Shown here in pieces: positions 52,719 to 64,000 of a stretch of DNA of 64,000 nt. The notes under the pieces were generated by a model, which made no database searches, was not told the origin of the DNA, and was given only the letters and a program-made list of their open reading frames with translations. The position numbers were made by a program, and so were the translations under genes. Source of the stretch: Metopolophium dirhodum (lineage: Eukaryota; Arthropoda; Insecta; Hemiptera; Aphididae); contig NW_026869907.1 in assembly GCF_019925205.1 (NCBI RefSeq), positions 394,648-458,647 on the forward strand, given 5' to 3'. Position 1 is the first letter of the stretch; the number at the start of each line of letters is the position of its first letter.

Positions 52719-53443
52719 CAACTAGAATGCTTAATTAACATTGAGAGTAAATATTTTATAATAATTTACATTATATTTCAAACAAAATATTTTAACTAAA
52801 CGATTATATATTAACAATTTCATCAATGTGCTTGAAAATCAATCAAACTTTTCATATATTTTTTCAATATGTATCGCTATAAACCTATATACGACTTCAA
52901 TAAAAAATCAAATATATTTTTTAGTATATATTTTTTTTTTTATTTCACTCAGGTATAATATGTTTATTTTCATTGTTCATGCATGTTTTTGGTGTAAAAT
53001 AAATTCTAGGAAATAATATATTTTAAACGTTAAAATCAATTTGTTTCTTAAAAAGTTTTTGGTTTTAATTATACAACGAAACTATTGATTCTACAATGAT
53101 ATAATATATAGATTTTTTTCTTAGAAAATCATCGTATTTATTTAGTATATTAATACATATCAAATTCTTGGTAAGTTTGTTGATATTTCAAAATATCTAA
53201 TTCTATTATTACATCTATGTAATGTGGTAATGGAATAGTAAACATTTAAAATTTGGCTTATTTCTTCCTGTTAAGTATTGTTTATATTAAAACGAGGATA
53301 TAATAACTTTTAAAATTGTATTGATATAAATTTTAGTTTTTTCATTTTACTATTTAGTTTTATTTTTTTTTTTGTTTTTTTATTAAAATTTAAAATCTAT
53401 GCTACAATAGGCATAATAAGCAAATTTGAACACATACATACAA

Positions 53444-53847
53444 TTTTTTTTTTTTTTTACATCATGAACACATGAGGAGGGAGGCCATCCAGTAGTGATA
53501 GAACCCAACGTTATTTTAATTATTTATTAATTATTGACTTAATATAAATTAAATTAAACTCAAATGATATGAACCATCAATCATTTAATAAATCACGACA
53601 CCAATTTGTCTTTAGACGGCGTGGGGGATTACTAGGAATTGAGTTGGAAGCAAGTTCAGCGATTAAAGGGTTAGAGTGACATTGTAATTTAGAGTGGAAT
53701 TTTTTATAATGTTTTACAGCTAATTGATTTACTGTTTCTATTTGGAAGTCATTTTGGAGTGTGGAATTTGATACGTACCAAGGTGCGGAAGAGATAGAAG
53801 GCTTGGAGGGTACGTATTTGAGATGGTTTAGCGCATTCCCAGATACT
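53444..53847 (-). mobile_element. 5'-truncated jockey-type non-LTR retrotransposon
   Basis: On the minus strand the element reads from the end of its reverse transcriptase ORF through a 3' UTR (with GGATGGCCTCCCTCCTC) into an A-tract (T run at 53444-53458 on plus). Most of the element is missing, as is usual after incomplete target-primed reverse transcription. The recognisable protein end is listed separately. Confidence 0.85.
53577..53847 (-). pseudogene. jockey-like reverse transcriptase ORF2, C-terminal remnant
   Basis: From the upstream side a frame reads WECAKPSQIRTLQAF. Then a small deletion or frameshift occurs, and the frame continues APWYVSNSTLQNDFQIET, ...KKFHSKLQCHSNPLIAEL and NPPRRLKTNWCRDLLND, with a stop at 53577-53579. 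The motifs APWYVSN, HSNPL and PPRRLK are typical of the extreme C-terminus of jockey-clade ORF2 proteins in aphids and other insects. The polymerase and endonuclease domains are absent, so this is inactive. Confidence 0.85.
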
Positions 53848-56550
53848 ATTTAGTAAATAAAGTTATTATATTAATATATAATTAGAGCATTCTAACGGTT
53901 ACAATTTTTCTGCCATTCCTGTATAATTTTAAAGATCGATTACACATTATTGTTTGACTTATATATCATTTCAAAGATGTTTATAGGTACGTATCAATGA
54001 TTATGTACCTACATTAATTGTAAAAACAAGTTATTGTTTAGAACTGTATTACACAAGTGCATCATACCCTATTATAATATGTACATGCAATCTATTGTAC
54101 AGCCATAATCTATACACACTCTCCAACACTTGAATAGGTGTTTTAACTACATTAATTGTTTATATCGAACAAAACATTATATTATAAAGTAGTGATTTAA
54201 AATTCAAATAGTTTACGAAGGAATTTAATTTTCAAAAACACAAAATTACGCCATGTAATTTGTAAATTCGTGTAGCTCCACGATATACAAGCATACCTAT
54301 ATATTATATATATTATTGTTTTAATAATGTGAAAAATCACTTTAAATATGTTTTAATTCTTTTAAAGTAGTCAAGTATTTTTTAAAAGTATAATCATTTT
54401 ATATTTTCCTTTAAATAATAAGATATTTAAAGTTACATTGTTGTTCAGACAAAGGTATTGTTTTAAAAGTGTAAACGAAATAGCAAAATCATACACTTCA
54501 AAAGGGCTATCTTCACAATACTATAGTTTCTTCGAATTTAGTAAATATTTAATGATCACATCGTTGTTAGTTCTTTTAAGACATTTTAAGAGCACACTAT
54601 TATAGTACTAAACATGATAATAATGAACTTGAAGAATACTAAAAATCATTCTACAAATTAATAATTACATGAAATATTCTTAGTAAGATACCCCTTAAAT
54701 TAAAAAATGTAGTAGGTACTGAAAAAAAATGTTTCTAAAATGGGTTAAAATTTGGTTAATATGCTAATTTATTTTATTTTGTAATTTAACAGTAAATATA
54801 ATTATGCAGAAAAATACTATTGAGTTAACAATCTCAAAAAGGATATTCGCCGAAATAACAAATTCAAATTTAAAAATAATACCCTATTTATGTATTTTGT
54901 CTTTGTCTATTTACCGATGTAGTAGTTAATATTTCTCACCTTTATGCCTTAAAATGAAAAGAGACCATTAGATAGCTAAATATTACAATGCACAATGACA
55001 TAAAATTATAAAGCCCAATAACAGTTCACAGTAAAATTGTCAATCCATACTGACTGCAGCAAAACATAAAGGAGTTAGAATGGTAGATGTAAGTAATAAT
55101 AATTGTACCTACTAAATTTTATAAAACGAAGCAAACATAATAATACTGTACCTCTACAAGTAGTCAAAGCCAATTATATGTTTGTACATAATATAATTGT
55201 ACATATAATTGAAGGAATGTGATCAATGATAAATATGGAGCAGTCGGCAACATATTATCATGTAATTGTATGATAATATAAGCTTGCCTAATCAATAAGA
55301 AAAAGCACATACACTGTACCTATGTAGCATTTACATTTAAAGACAATAACAATATAATAATATGACGACTATTTAACAAGACTTTTTACGATACGCAACC
55401 CGTTTAACAATTAATAACATAGTAATAAAATAATACGACAATTTAAAACACTTTTCAGCAGGTCATAACATTTTTTAAGTTAAATGTGTAAGCTCACAAG
55501 AATTAGATTAAATTCTAATTATTAGATTTATTTGACAAAAGTAATTGCTGAATAAATAGTAAAAAATTAGTTAAAAAGAGGATTTAATAATTTTTAATTT
55601 GTAAACTGAATGAACTTACTCTATTTAAAATCGTACAATCCTATAATTATAATAGTACTAGAATAATTATTATTTTTAATATAGTTGTAAGAATAAAATA
55701 TAATTTTATAGTTCTCTAAAAGTGTAGGTTTTCTTATTCCAAAATGAATATATTTACTTTTGTCCATGTTTATTTCTAATCAATTACTGTCCATCCAAGT
55801 TTTAACAATTGAAAAACTATCTTAAGCTATTATAAGTTATACTTTCTCAATAAAATAACGGTATCACTGGAAAAACAAATATTTGCCATTGAATAGGCTG
55901 GTTAAAAAGTCCACTAATATATAATATTATAAATAAAAGCGGCCCTAGGACATATTAAATTACATTAAACCTACATTTAAAAGTTCAAATTTTAAACTTA
56001 TTTTCCGATTTATCATATGTAAAATTACTATTCATTTCACTATTATTTTAACTATAACTTTTTATGCCTACTCAATACAATTTTCAAAATATTTGTACTA
56101 ATTTTATGCTATCAAGCATTTAAAATTAAAATTTTTTTGTTTTTTTAAACAGTTCTTACACATTTTAAGTCTTCTACGAAAACCTTGAAAATCGAATATA
56201 ATAAGTTTTGATTACAGAAACCGAAAAATCTCAAAAATAATTTGCCAAAATGTTTTCAATTTTCAATTTTGGTTTTTTTTTTACAATTTAAAAATTATCA
56301 TTTATTACACGGATTGGTATTTGTGTTTTCAAATAAAATGATATTTCATATAGTCTGGCAGTGTCGTCACAAGTTTTTAAAAAGTACTTGGACACTATTT
56401 CTTGAATGAGAACTCACGTTTAAGATTCTGTTCGCAGCGTTGAATGTTATTTACAACGATGAGTGTTTTTTTTATTTATTTTCTGTCATTGACATTTGTG
56501 GTAGTTAAAATGCTCCAATTTTTGACATTAGCATTTTTTCTGATATAAAG
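53848..56550. other. Intronic/flanking AT-rich DNA, nothing recognised
   Basis: Low-GC sequence with no coding, RNA or clear repeat signature. Its last part (about 56150-56340) may be further decayed sequence of the repeat family that is recognisable from 56551. Confidence 0.5.
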
Positions 56551-56765
56551 GTGAATCTAGTTCGTGCATTTGGGAGGTCAAAATTTTAAATTCTCAGTAG
56601 TTTTTGAAAGCGTCAGGAAAAAAAAATTAAAGAATAACGGGATTTTTTACCCAAAACAAATTTTTGAAAACATCGATTTTTATTGTAACTCAAAAACTAA
56701 TACCCATAGACACTTAACGATTTTCACCAAGTATTTATATCAGCATTTTCCATGTATGGTTTTTT
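56551..56765 (-). mobile_element. Inverted, diverged fragment of the ACGATTCTGAGCG family
   Basis: The minus strand matches the distal part of the second internal module at about 36340-36560 and 38020-38240. The plus strand here reads GTGAATCTAGTTCGTGCATT, GGGAGGTCAAAATTTTAAAT and CAGTAGTTTTTGAAAGCG, which are close reverse complements of phrases in those copies. A plus-strand open frame across it is by chance. Both ends of the element are missing. Confidence 0.7.
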
Positions 56766-56804
56766 TTTTTATAGCTATTTATAGCAATTAGAGTTTTTTT
56801 TAAA

Positions 56805-57119
56805 CTAATGTAAACTTAAACATCTCGTTGGGTACGATTCCTCCGTGTTTGACTGCAAATGTTGATATTGCGATTGCAGGCTATCCCAGAATCGTGATTC
56901 GGACCAGGAGGTTTTTTGAACGTCTCCTGGTGCCGACGGTCCTTTGCAAATCATCGCGACGACGGTTTGGACGTACAGTATGTATTGTATACCGGCAGCT
57001 ATAGGATAATCGCGAACACTTGACGTCTTAAAATGGCATTTTAACGCGACTTGGATACAATTGTAAATAAATTGTCGAAATTCCGACGACATCACTCGCA
57101 CTGTGTGTATGGTGCGCAC
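56805..57119 (-). other. Unrecognised 104-codon open frame in a GC-richer patch
   Basis: An ATG-started frame of 104 codons with fairly balanced composition (phrases such as SVRDYPIAAGIQYILYVQTV and CKGPSAPGDVQKTSWSESRF) lies in DNA clearly richer in GC and CpG than its neighbours. I do not recognise a domain, signal peptide or family. It could be a nested single-exon gene, a retrocopy remnant, or chance openness in a CpG-rich regulatory patch. Confidence 0.25.
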
Positions 57120-60100
57120 CGTATTACGCGAAAACGCACTGTGTCGCTCTATGACTCTAAACTAATATAATATATACATTATATACGAAGCGTGTATATG
57201 TATAACGTGTATATTATATATTATTATGACTTCCTGGTACGAATTTTTCAGTCTGTATATTATGTACTACTGCGCTCCTTTACATTCGGTTCGCGTTCGC
57301 ATCAGTGATTCGACTTATTCGTATTGGAAATAATTCAATCGCCGAAAGAAATGCGTCTGTTGTATGTCCACACATACCCTATGTCATATGCAGTATAATA
57401 TACCTAATATAATACGATACAGTCATCTTATTTCGGAAACGCGTGCATAATAGTAAATGTTATAGGTAGGTACGCATATATATTATTAAATATTATATAT
57501 ATTGTGTTATCCACAACTCCAAGAAGTCCCATCACTGGATGGATTCTTCGCTCAAGTCTTCAGTCACTTTTTATTAATCTATTACAACGCTTACGCTTAT
57601 TGCAAAAATAATATATTTACAGATTGTGTAATAAAACTAATTAAAACATTAAAAAAAAAAAAAATTATATTATGTGTTTATTGGGTGTTTTTCTTGTGTG
57701 TATATAGTGTATACTCTATATTATATTTTGTTCATGTGCAACTATATCTTTAGTTCGTAAATTGTTATACAATTACATTATTCATATAATTATGAAAAAA
57801 AGACTAAGTTCGGTATGATGACATATTTTAAAAGTACTAGGTATCATACAAAAAAATACATCGATTGATTTCCTAAATTGATAATTTTTGGCAAAAATCT
57901 AAACAATAATAATTATATGATAGTTCATACTGTTTGTAGTTTTATCCGAGACTTAGGGTATGACTGTAACATTTTACATATTTGTATTTGTTTCTCACAA
58001 TATTTAAACTTTTTACATAATATGATTAAACTTGCACAAGTATTTACACTGCAAAAGTGAAATTAAATAAAAAAAAAAAGTATAATACATACAGGTACAG
58101 TTGTAACAACTTTTGTAACAAATAAGTATGTAGGTAACGCATATTTTTTTCAAATTTAAATTGTGTACTTTAATAATTTAAATCTTGCTAACATTTAACG
58201 CTAAAAATAAAACAACATATTATATGAATTAAATTAATCTATTTGTAAAATTAAATTACTCACTAAATTCAATATAGGTATTATATTGTTTGGCTATTAT
58301 ATCATTCAAATATCTGTTTCAAATGACTAACCAACTACATGTTTACATCTAAACCGTTTATTTATGTTTTAATAGAAAAATAAATAACAAATTAATTTAT
58401 CGTTTTCCAAAAAATAATTGCAGTCATAGAGTTAGAGTTTAATCATCTCCAAAAACTTATTGGAAGCTACAAGTCAATAAACAATAATTAGGTACATAAT
58501 TTGAATAATTATTAGGAAATTTGATTTTTTTTTGTCAGTAGAAAAATTACGCACAGATATATTTTTTAGGGTATAAAGATTCGTCGCTTTTGAATTTAAA
58601 ATGACAATGCGTCCGCCATAAGCCCTGCAAGCGTATGTGGCTTATTTTACGTGCAAAGTATGTCCGGATGTTTTCTCTTTTTTAATCCAAAGCGACACGT
58701 TTAGATATATGAATTAATTACTTTTTTGTATGAATAAACCTTCTTTTTATACGATACAGTGCAATATACTAAAAAAAAAAATGTTTATTAAATAAATTAA
58801 AGCCACTTCCAACAAATATTAATTTTAACTTAGCAATGTTTTTATAACATATACACAAAAATCGTATGCTTAAAAACTTAACACATATTACATAATAAAC
58901 AACCATTATATTATATTTAAGATAATAAATTGATACAGTTGATCGCTGATTCAAATCTACAGATTCAACATGTTATAAATTTGAGAATACCGAAAAACTT
59001 AAATCCTTTGGATGGTAGTAGTAGTTGATTTTTCTTTATTCTTGTGGTGTGTACGTATTATTATTACGTGTATAATAATTTATATAATAATTTATATGCA
59101 TATAATATGACGTATGTATATTGTATATATTTCAATGCACTCACCTGGGTTGTAATTTCTGCCGTCTGTGATAATAACATTATGTTAAGGTGATTGCAGA
59201 CATATTTTTATCTTGACGGGGTCAGTTTCGACTCTCATGTTTCGTTACGACAACGATATCTGTATACTAATTAAATATTTTTACTGTGCGTAATGTTATG
59301 CATAATGTTATAAAATTAACTGACGCCGTTTGTGTGTGTTATAGTACTTAATGTTTAGCTATGTCGGTAGTTTATTAGTATGGGTACTTATTAATATATA
59401 ACCTAGACTCTGAATATTAATACACTCGATACTACCGTGACACCAGGGAAGGGACCGATTGTCGACTGAATATATTTTACGCATTAAATAATAAAATAAA
59501 TCATAGCGCATAGACGATATGTCTTGAAATTATTACTACCTCAGAGTTGTTTTCGTTCAACACAAGAGTATACAAACATGGTTGTGGTAATGTTATCCAT
59601 TCTACTTTCTGTGACTATCGGATGTAGGAAACATTATAGGAGTGCCATATGACTGTAAATGTATATTATGTGTCTTGTGCAACGTACATTTTTCTAGTGT
59701 ATGGGCTTTTGTAAAGCTTCAGTCCGTTTGTTCACACGTTTTTGAATAGAATGTAAATATATATATGTATATATTGCATTATTCTACACCCCATATGTTA
59801 TATGGTCACATTGAGGTTAAATTATTCCGTACATTTATTTAAATATATTTTATACTGCAGTTTATAATAGGCATAATATTATAGTGTATATATTTGAAAA
59901 AATGATGATACGAGCATTTTTAATTCATCGATATTTTTTATACTTCGAAACAATTACACCGATATACCATTACAATCAGCTTATTTTAATTTTCGTCAAT
60001 TCAATTTTTGTAAATTTATTTACTTTTTAATCGATTTCACCCCAACGGCTTACGGTGAACAAACAATACACAGTAATTAGATATTATAGTAGACTTTCAA

Positions 60101-63100
60101 AACGGCATTGTAATAGTCATTATTATTGATTCAAATTATTCTATTCATCGGCGGCGGCCTTTTATTTTACACTCATCCTTCCAATCCTGGACTTCAAGAC
60201 TCTAATTTAATACATAACCACTTGTATCATAATACAGTTTATATATAGTTTTGTATCTAACAATTTATCAATGCTATATTTTATCATGAACGTGTTCAAG
60301 CTTTTCGATAATATATTTTTGTAGTCTTTATAAATTTTAGTACCTATAATGTATCGTGATTTAAATTAAATGACGTAAATTTTCGACTATAGCAGATAAT
60401 TTTCTTATGTAATATTGTTATTACGCACATTACAAACAAACAAACCTCACCCTTAAATGATAGAACTGCTTGCCACCGTATTACATTTTAATTGTATTTT
60501 TACTAATTTGATCGATGGAATTCTGAAATACGCAGAAACGAAATAGTTAAGCAGATGTTTGCATTGGATAACTGCCCTAAAATTAATATCGAACACCAAC
60601 GACGATGACGAAATATAAAAATTAATTATTATTAATTATCATATCCGATTTTTACCAAAAACGTTGTAATGTATAATATTATTGTATTGTTGAAATAAAA
60701 TGTTATGCACGAGTGTGAAACTGAAAAGAAAATGTCGTTTAATTCTGAAAGCAAGAACATAATCAATGGTTTTATTTTTTTTTTTTGTTATAATATTTAT
60801 TCAAGATTTAACGTAAAAAACAAAATCGAAGAACTATAACAAAATGTAAATGTATATAATAATTGAAATTTTTTTAAACTGAAAAATTAAATATTATTGA
60901 TTTTTGTTCATTATGGATAGAACATGTTTACCATAACAATATTATAGATCTTATTGCATAAAATGGTTTAAGTACCTCACAATATTTATCAGGGCAGTAT
61001 ATTTAATTCCAAATTATAAATCTAACTTTGCTTGGGATACGCAAAGGATTTCACGGTATATGGACTTAATTCTGATTATGGAGTTTCACCTATTCGATAA
61101 TACATGAAACACCCAACACAAAGGGTTATTACTGTGATTTAAAAATATTTTGCATTAATTAGTTCATGCATAAATTTAATAATATTGAATAAAATAGGTA
61201 CATTAAACACGACAAAAAGCAAAGCTTTAAACCGTGAAACAATTTTGAACATCAATAACATCACATTTCCAAAACATTTTCAAATGATAAAAAAAAAAAT
61301 TACAAAATTAAACGGAATTTATTGAATTAATTATTAAATTAAAATATTAAATTCTTAGTTAAACGCTAGGTAGCTTTAAACTTCTAGCTATTAATTTTTA
61401 TATAATTTCTATATTTCTTATAATTTTAGGTTTTGTGACCTATATAATCAAATTATTGTTATTCGGGTACTAATAATTGTTATTATTTTATTGTATTTAT
61501 CCATAAGACATTAACAGGTATACCTACAATTGGTAATATTATTTATTTTGAAACAATTTATCTCACAGTGATGGTTTTTATGGTTATTATTAACGTTTCT
61601 ATAAGCTAACATGATTTGAGTTACCATTTATTTAATCGATTTTAAGACCTCCTTGGGTGGTAGTAAAATTAATTTTCAGATAACACATAACATGCATAAA
61701 CACAAAATATGTGTCTAGAGCAACAGCGGATTTATTAAACCTCCGTAATACATAATATATATATTATATATGTACAGTATATTTGACGTATTTATACGTA
61801 CATATTATATGATAATATTAAATAAATAAAATCTATTACGTGTACATTTAAATGTTATTATTATTATTATTAAAACTGTGTAGCAATAATTCAACAAAAG
61901 TTGTATGACGTTGACATGATGCCTACGGCCTTTTTTATTGTGTCGGTGGACAATTGTGAAAAAATGTCCAATACATTGTGAATTGCGTTATGCGTAAAAT
62001 AAATTAAATTGAAATTGAATTTTATTTCGCATATCTTGGCGTGTATCTTAAATACGATAATATTCCGACGAGTATACCACTGTTTTCTTTTCGAATCAAA
62101 TAATAGTCACCGTAATAAAACAATTTAAACATTTTTTTCATCTTTTAATGAAACAAAATGGCCTTGGACGTTTTACTGACTGAAACGGTTTTTGTACATT
62201 TCGCTGTATTTTATATTAAAAATTGGTTTGTGCCACCGTAAAATAAAATATCTTATCTTCGGTTTTGTATCATTAGGCTGGAAACACATTGGTCATGTAA
62301 TTATTGTTCTTTGGTCTGAGACGTACAATCAATTTGATTTTATTTCAACATCGTTCCTTTTTATATACCTAATACAGCATGTATAATAATATACACAACT
62401 ATAATACATAAATCTCATGAATACGGTAAAAATATTAAAAAAAATAAAAACTGGAAAATATAGTAAAAATATGTATAAAAAAAATGATATCATATTCTAT
62501 CCAAGTATTACATTCGCATGGTGACAATTACTATGGTGCAAAAATATATTGGGTCCTACGAGGATGTAGAGACACCATTCTAGATCGAGTGTGACAGTTT
62601 TTTAATAGAAAATACTGGTGAAAACAACACGTGTATGAGTGTTTCAATTTTTATTCTCATATTATTGCACCGTTGGGATTGTTCTGCATTAAAATATATT
62701 TATTTTTATTTTTTTTTAATTGCATTCCATTATTATTATATAATGTTAAAATTAAACCTTTCCAGAGTGTTCGTGTTTAATGGGACTTCCCTGTCAAACA
62801 AATGATTATAATGTTAACTACATAGGACACATTTGTATTTTAATTACGAATGACATTGAACGGAAATCAAATTAGGTAGGAATCCAATAAAAACTCTCAC
62901 GATGCACCAGATACAACTTAAATCGTAATCAATCAAGAACTCGTAAGCCAATTTATGTATACAAAATTATGTAATAATCTGACACCAAAATATTATTTTT
63001 TCAGAAATTATTAACCGCCATGTGATTTAATTTTCTACTGTTGATTTGGAGTTTTTTTATAAATAAAATATTACTCGCAATAGTTATTCTGGTTGTTATT

Positions 63101-64000
63101 ATTGATTAATTCATGTTGTATTCAATCTTAAAAAAGCATTAGTTGAAGCATATATGTTTGAAATATAAAACCTTACTATATAGACTACACTTATTGAAAA
63201 TCTTTTTTAAATATAAAATATTATTTCAACATATTCATTGAAAAACCATTATTGTTATATAAAAAGAAAAATTGAACGAAAATGTTTAGTATTAGTAAAT
63301 ATTATGAATTATTTATACGCACTCCAGTTTTTCTTAAAATACAAAATTTATTCTGAATTTGTAATTAGATGTATTAGCTTACACTGATCGATATTTATTG
63401 TAATCGATAAAGTACACACACTTATACAGTTATTTGTTCATTCAAAATAAATAAATGGATGATAAAAATATATAATAATATAGTGCATATTGTTTACTCG
63501 GCTATAAGTTGTATGCATAAAATAATGTTTATAGTTTAATAAATAATAAAAACAGAATTAATAATATAGGTAGTCATTTTATTTCACTGTTTCCCTAATA
63601 TATAAATATAATTATAAATTATTAATTATGAATAGTACCTATATAAATTTAGTTAATTTAGGACTCCATTAGTTTATTTGACAAGTATGGAAATATAATA
63701 TCAATAATCGTGTTTAAGAAAAGTAGGCGATAGTAATAATTTATGAATTGAATAAAATTATAATTCAAATGTTCCAAAGACCAACTTATTTGATGAGTAA
63801 TTCAGTAATACAAAATAAAATATAACATAATAATATAATGATACTAATATATGCACACAAACAAATACCAAATTAACTAAACGCATATTAAGTTACCTAC
63901 TAATTACAATTTTAGAGAGTCGTCATACATTATATAGTTACAGCCATAATATAATATACTAGATTGTATTATACTAACATTCACCTTACTCATGTTGGTT
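57120..64000. other. Downstream AT-rich DNA, no gene recognised
   Basis: No coding exon, RNA gene or classifiable transposon was found. The block is AT-rich with scattered TATAATA runs. If the gene continues past the window, this is still the phase-1 intron that follows the exon at 45296. Confidence 0.5.

Noticed and set aside
1..64000. CRISPR array, bacterial operon or symbiont DNA
   Set aside because: No spaced direct repeats, no dense gene packing and no ribosome-binding-site pattern; the spliced animal gene and insect-type transposons indicate nuclear DNA.

Overview
The window looks like nuclear DNA of an aphid (Hemiptera: Aphididae). It is very AT-rich and gene-poor, full of runs such as TAATATTAT and GGTACCTATA, and carries repeats that I associate with aphid genomes: a dispersed family with the core ACGATTCTGAGCG, jockey-type non-LTR fragments, Tigger and hAT relatives, and small Pol III-type SINEs. 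The species cannot be named from the sequence alone.

The only confidently recognised host gene is a plus-strand member of the Dpr (defective proboscis extension response) family of immunoglobulin cell-surface proteins, closest by motif to the dpr8/dpr9/dpr21 group. Two of its internal exons lie here, at 6333-6493 and 45296-45506. Together they encode the stretch before Ig domain 1 and essentially all of that domain. They are joined in phase 0 across a 38.8-kb intron. The signal-peptide exon, the second Ig domain and the C-terminal anchor were not found and probably lie outside the window, so nearly all 64 kb is likely to be introns of this one locus.

Layout: 1-6332 is upstream flank or intron with a CpG-dense stretch at 3.7-5.2 kb. 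6494-45295 is the giant intron. It holds two 5S-rRNA-like SINE copies (9.2 and 23.1 kb), a 374-bp-period tandem duplication (9.7-10.4 kb), a non-autonomous hAT element with a perfect 8-bp target duplication (18.9-19.5 kb), a second hAT-like relic (20.1 kb), a tRNA-like SINE family (21.0 and 34.6 kb), a 190-bp inverted-repeat MITE (21.9 kb), and a head-to-tail cluster of the ACGATTCTGAGCG family with higher-order structure (33.7-38.5 kb). 45507-64000 is downstream intron with a 748-bp Tigger/pogo relic whose transposase has lost a catalytic aspartate, a third 5S-like SINE (52.6 kb), a truncated jockey-like element (53.4-53.8 kb) and an inverted fragment of the main repeat family (56.6 kb).

I found no novel multi-gene system. 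The points most worth checking are the 5S-derived SINEs, the repeat family that keeps a hairpin while changing its arm sequence, the nearly identical 1.68-kb-period duplication, and two unrecognised open stretches in GC-richer islands. Large parts of the window show nothing beyond AT-rich intronic DNA, and this is stated where it applies.
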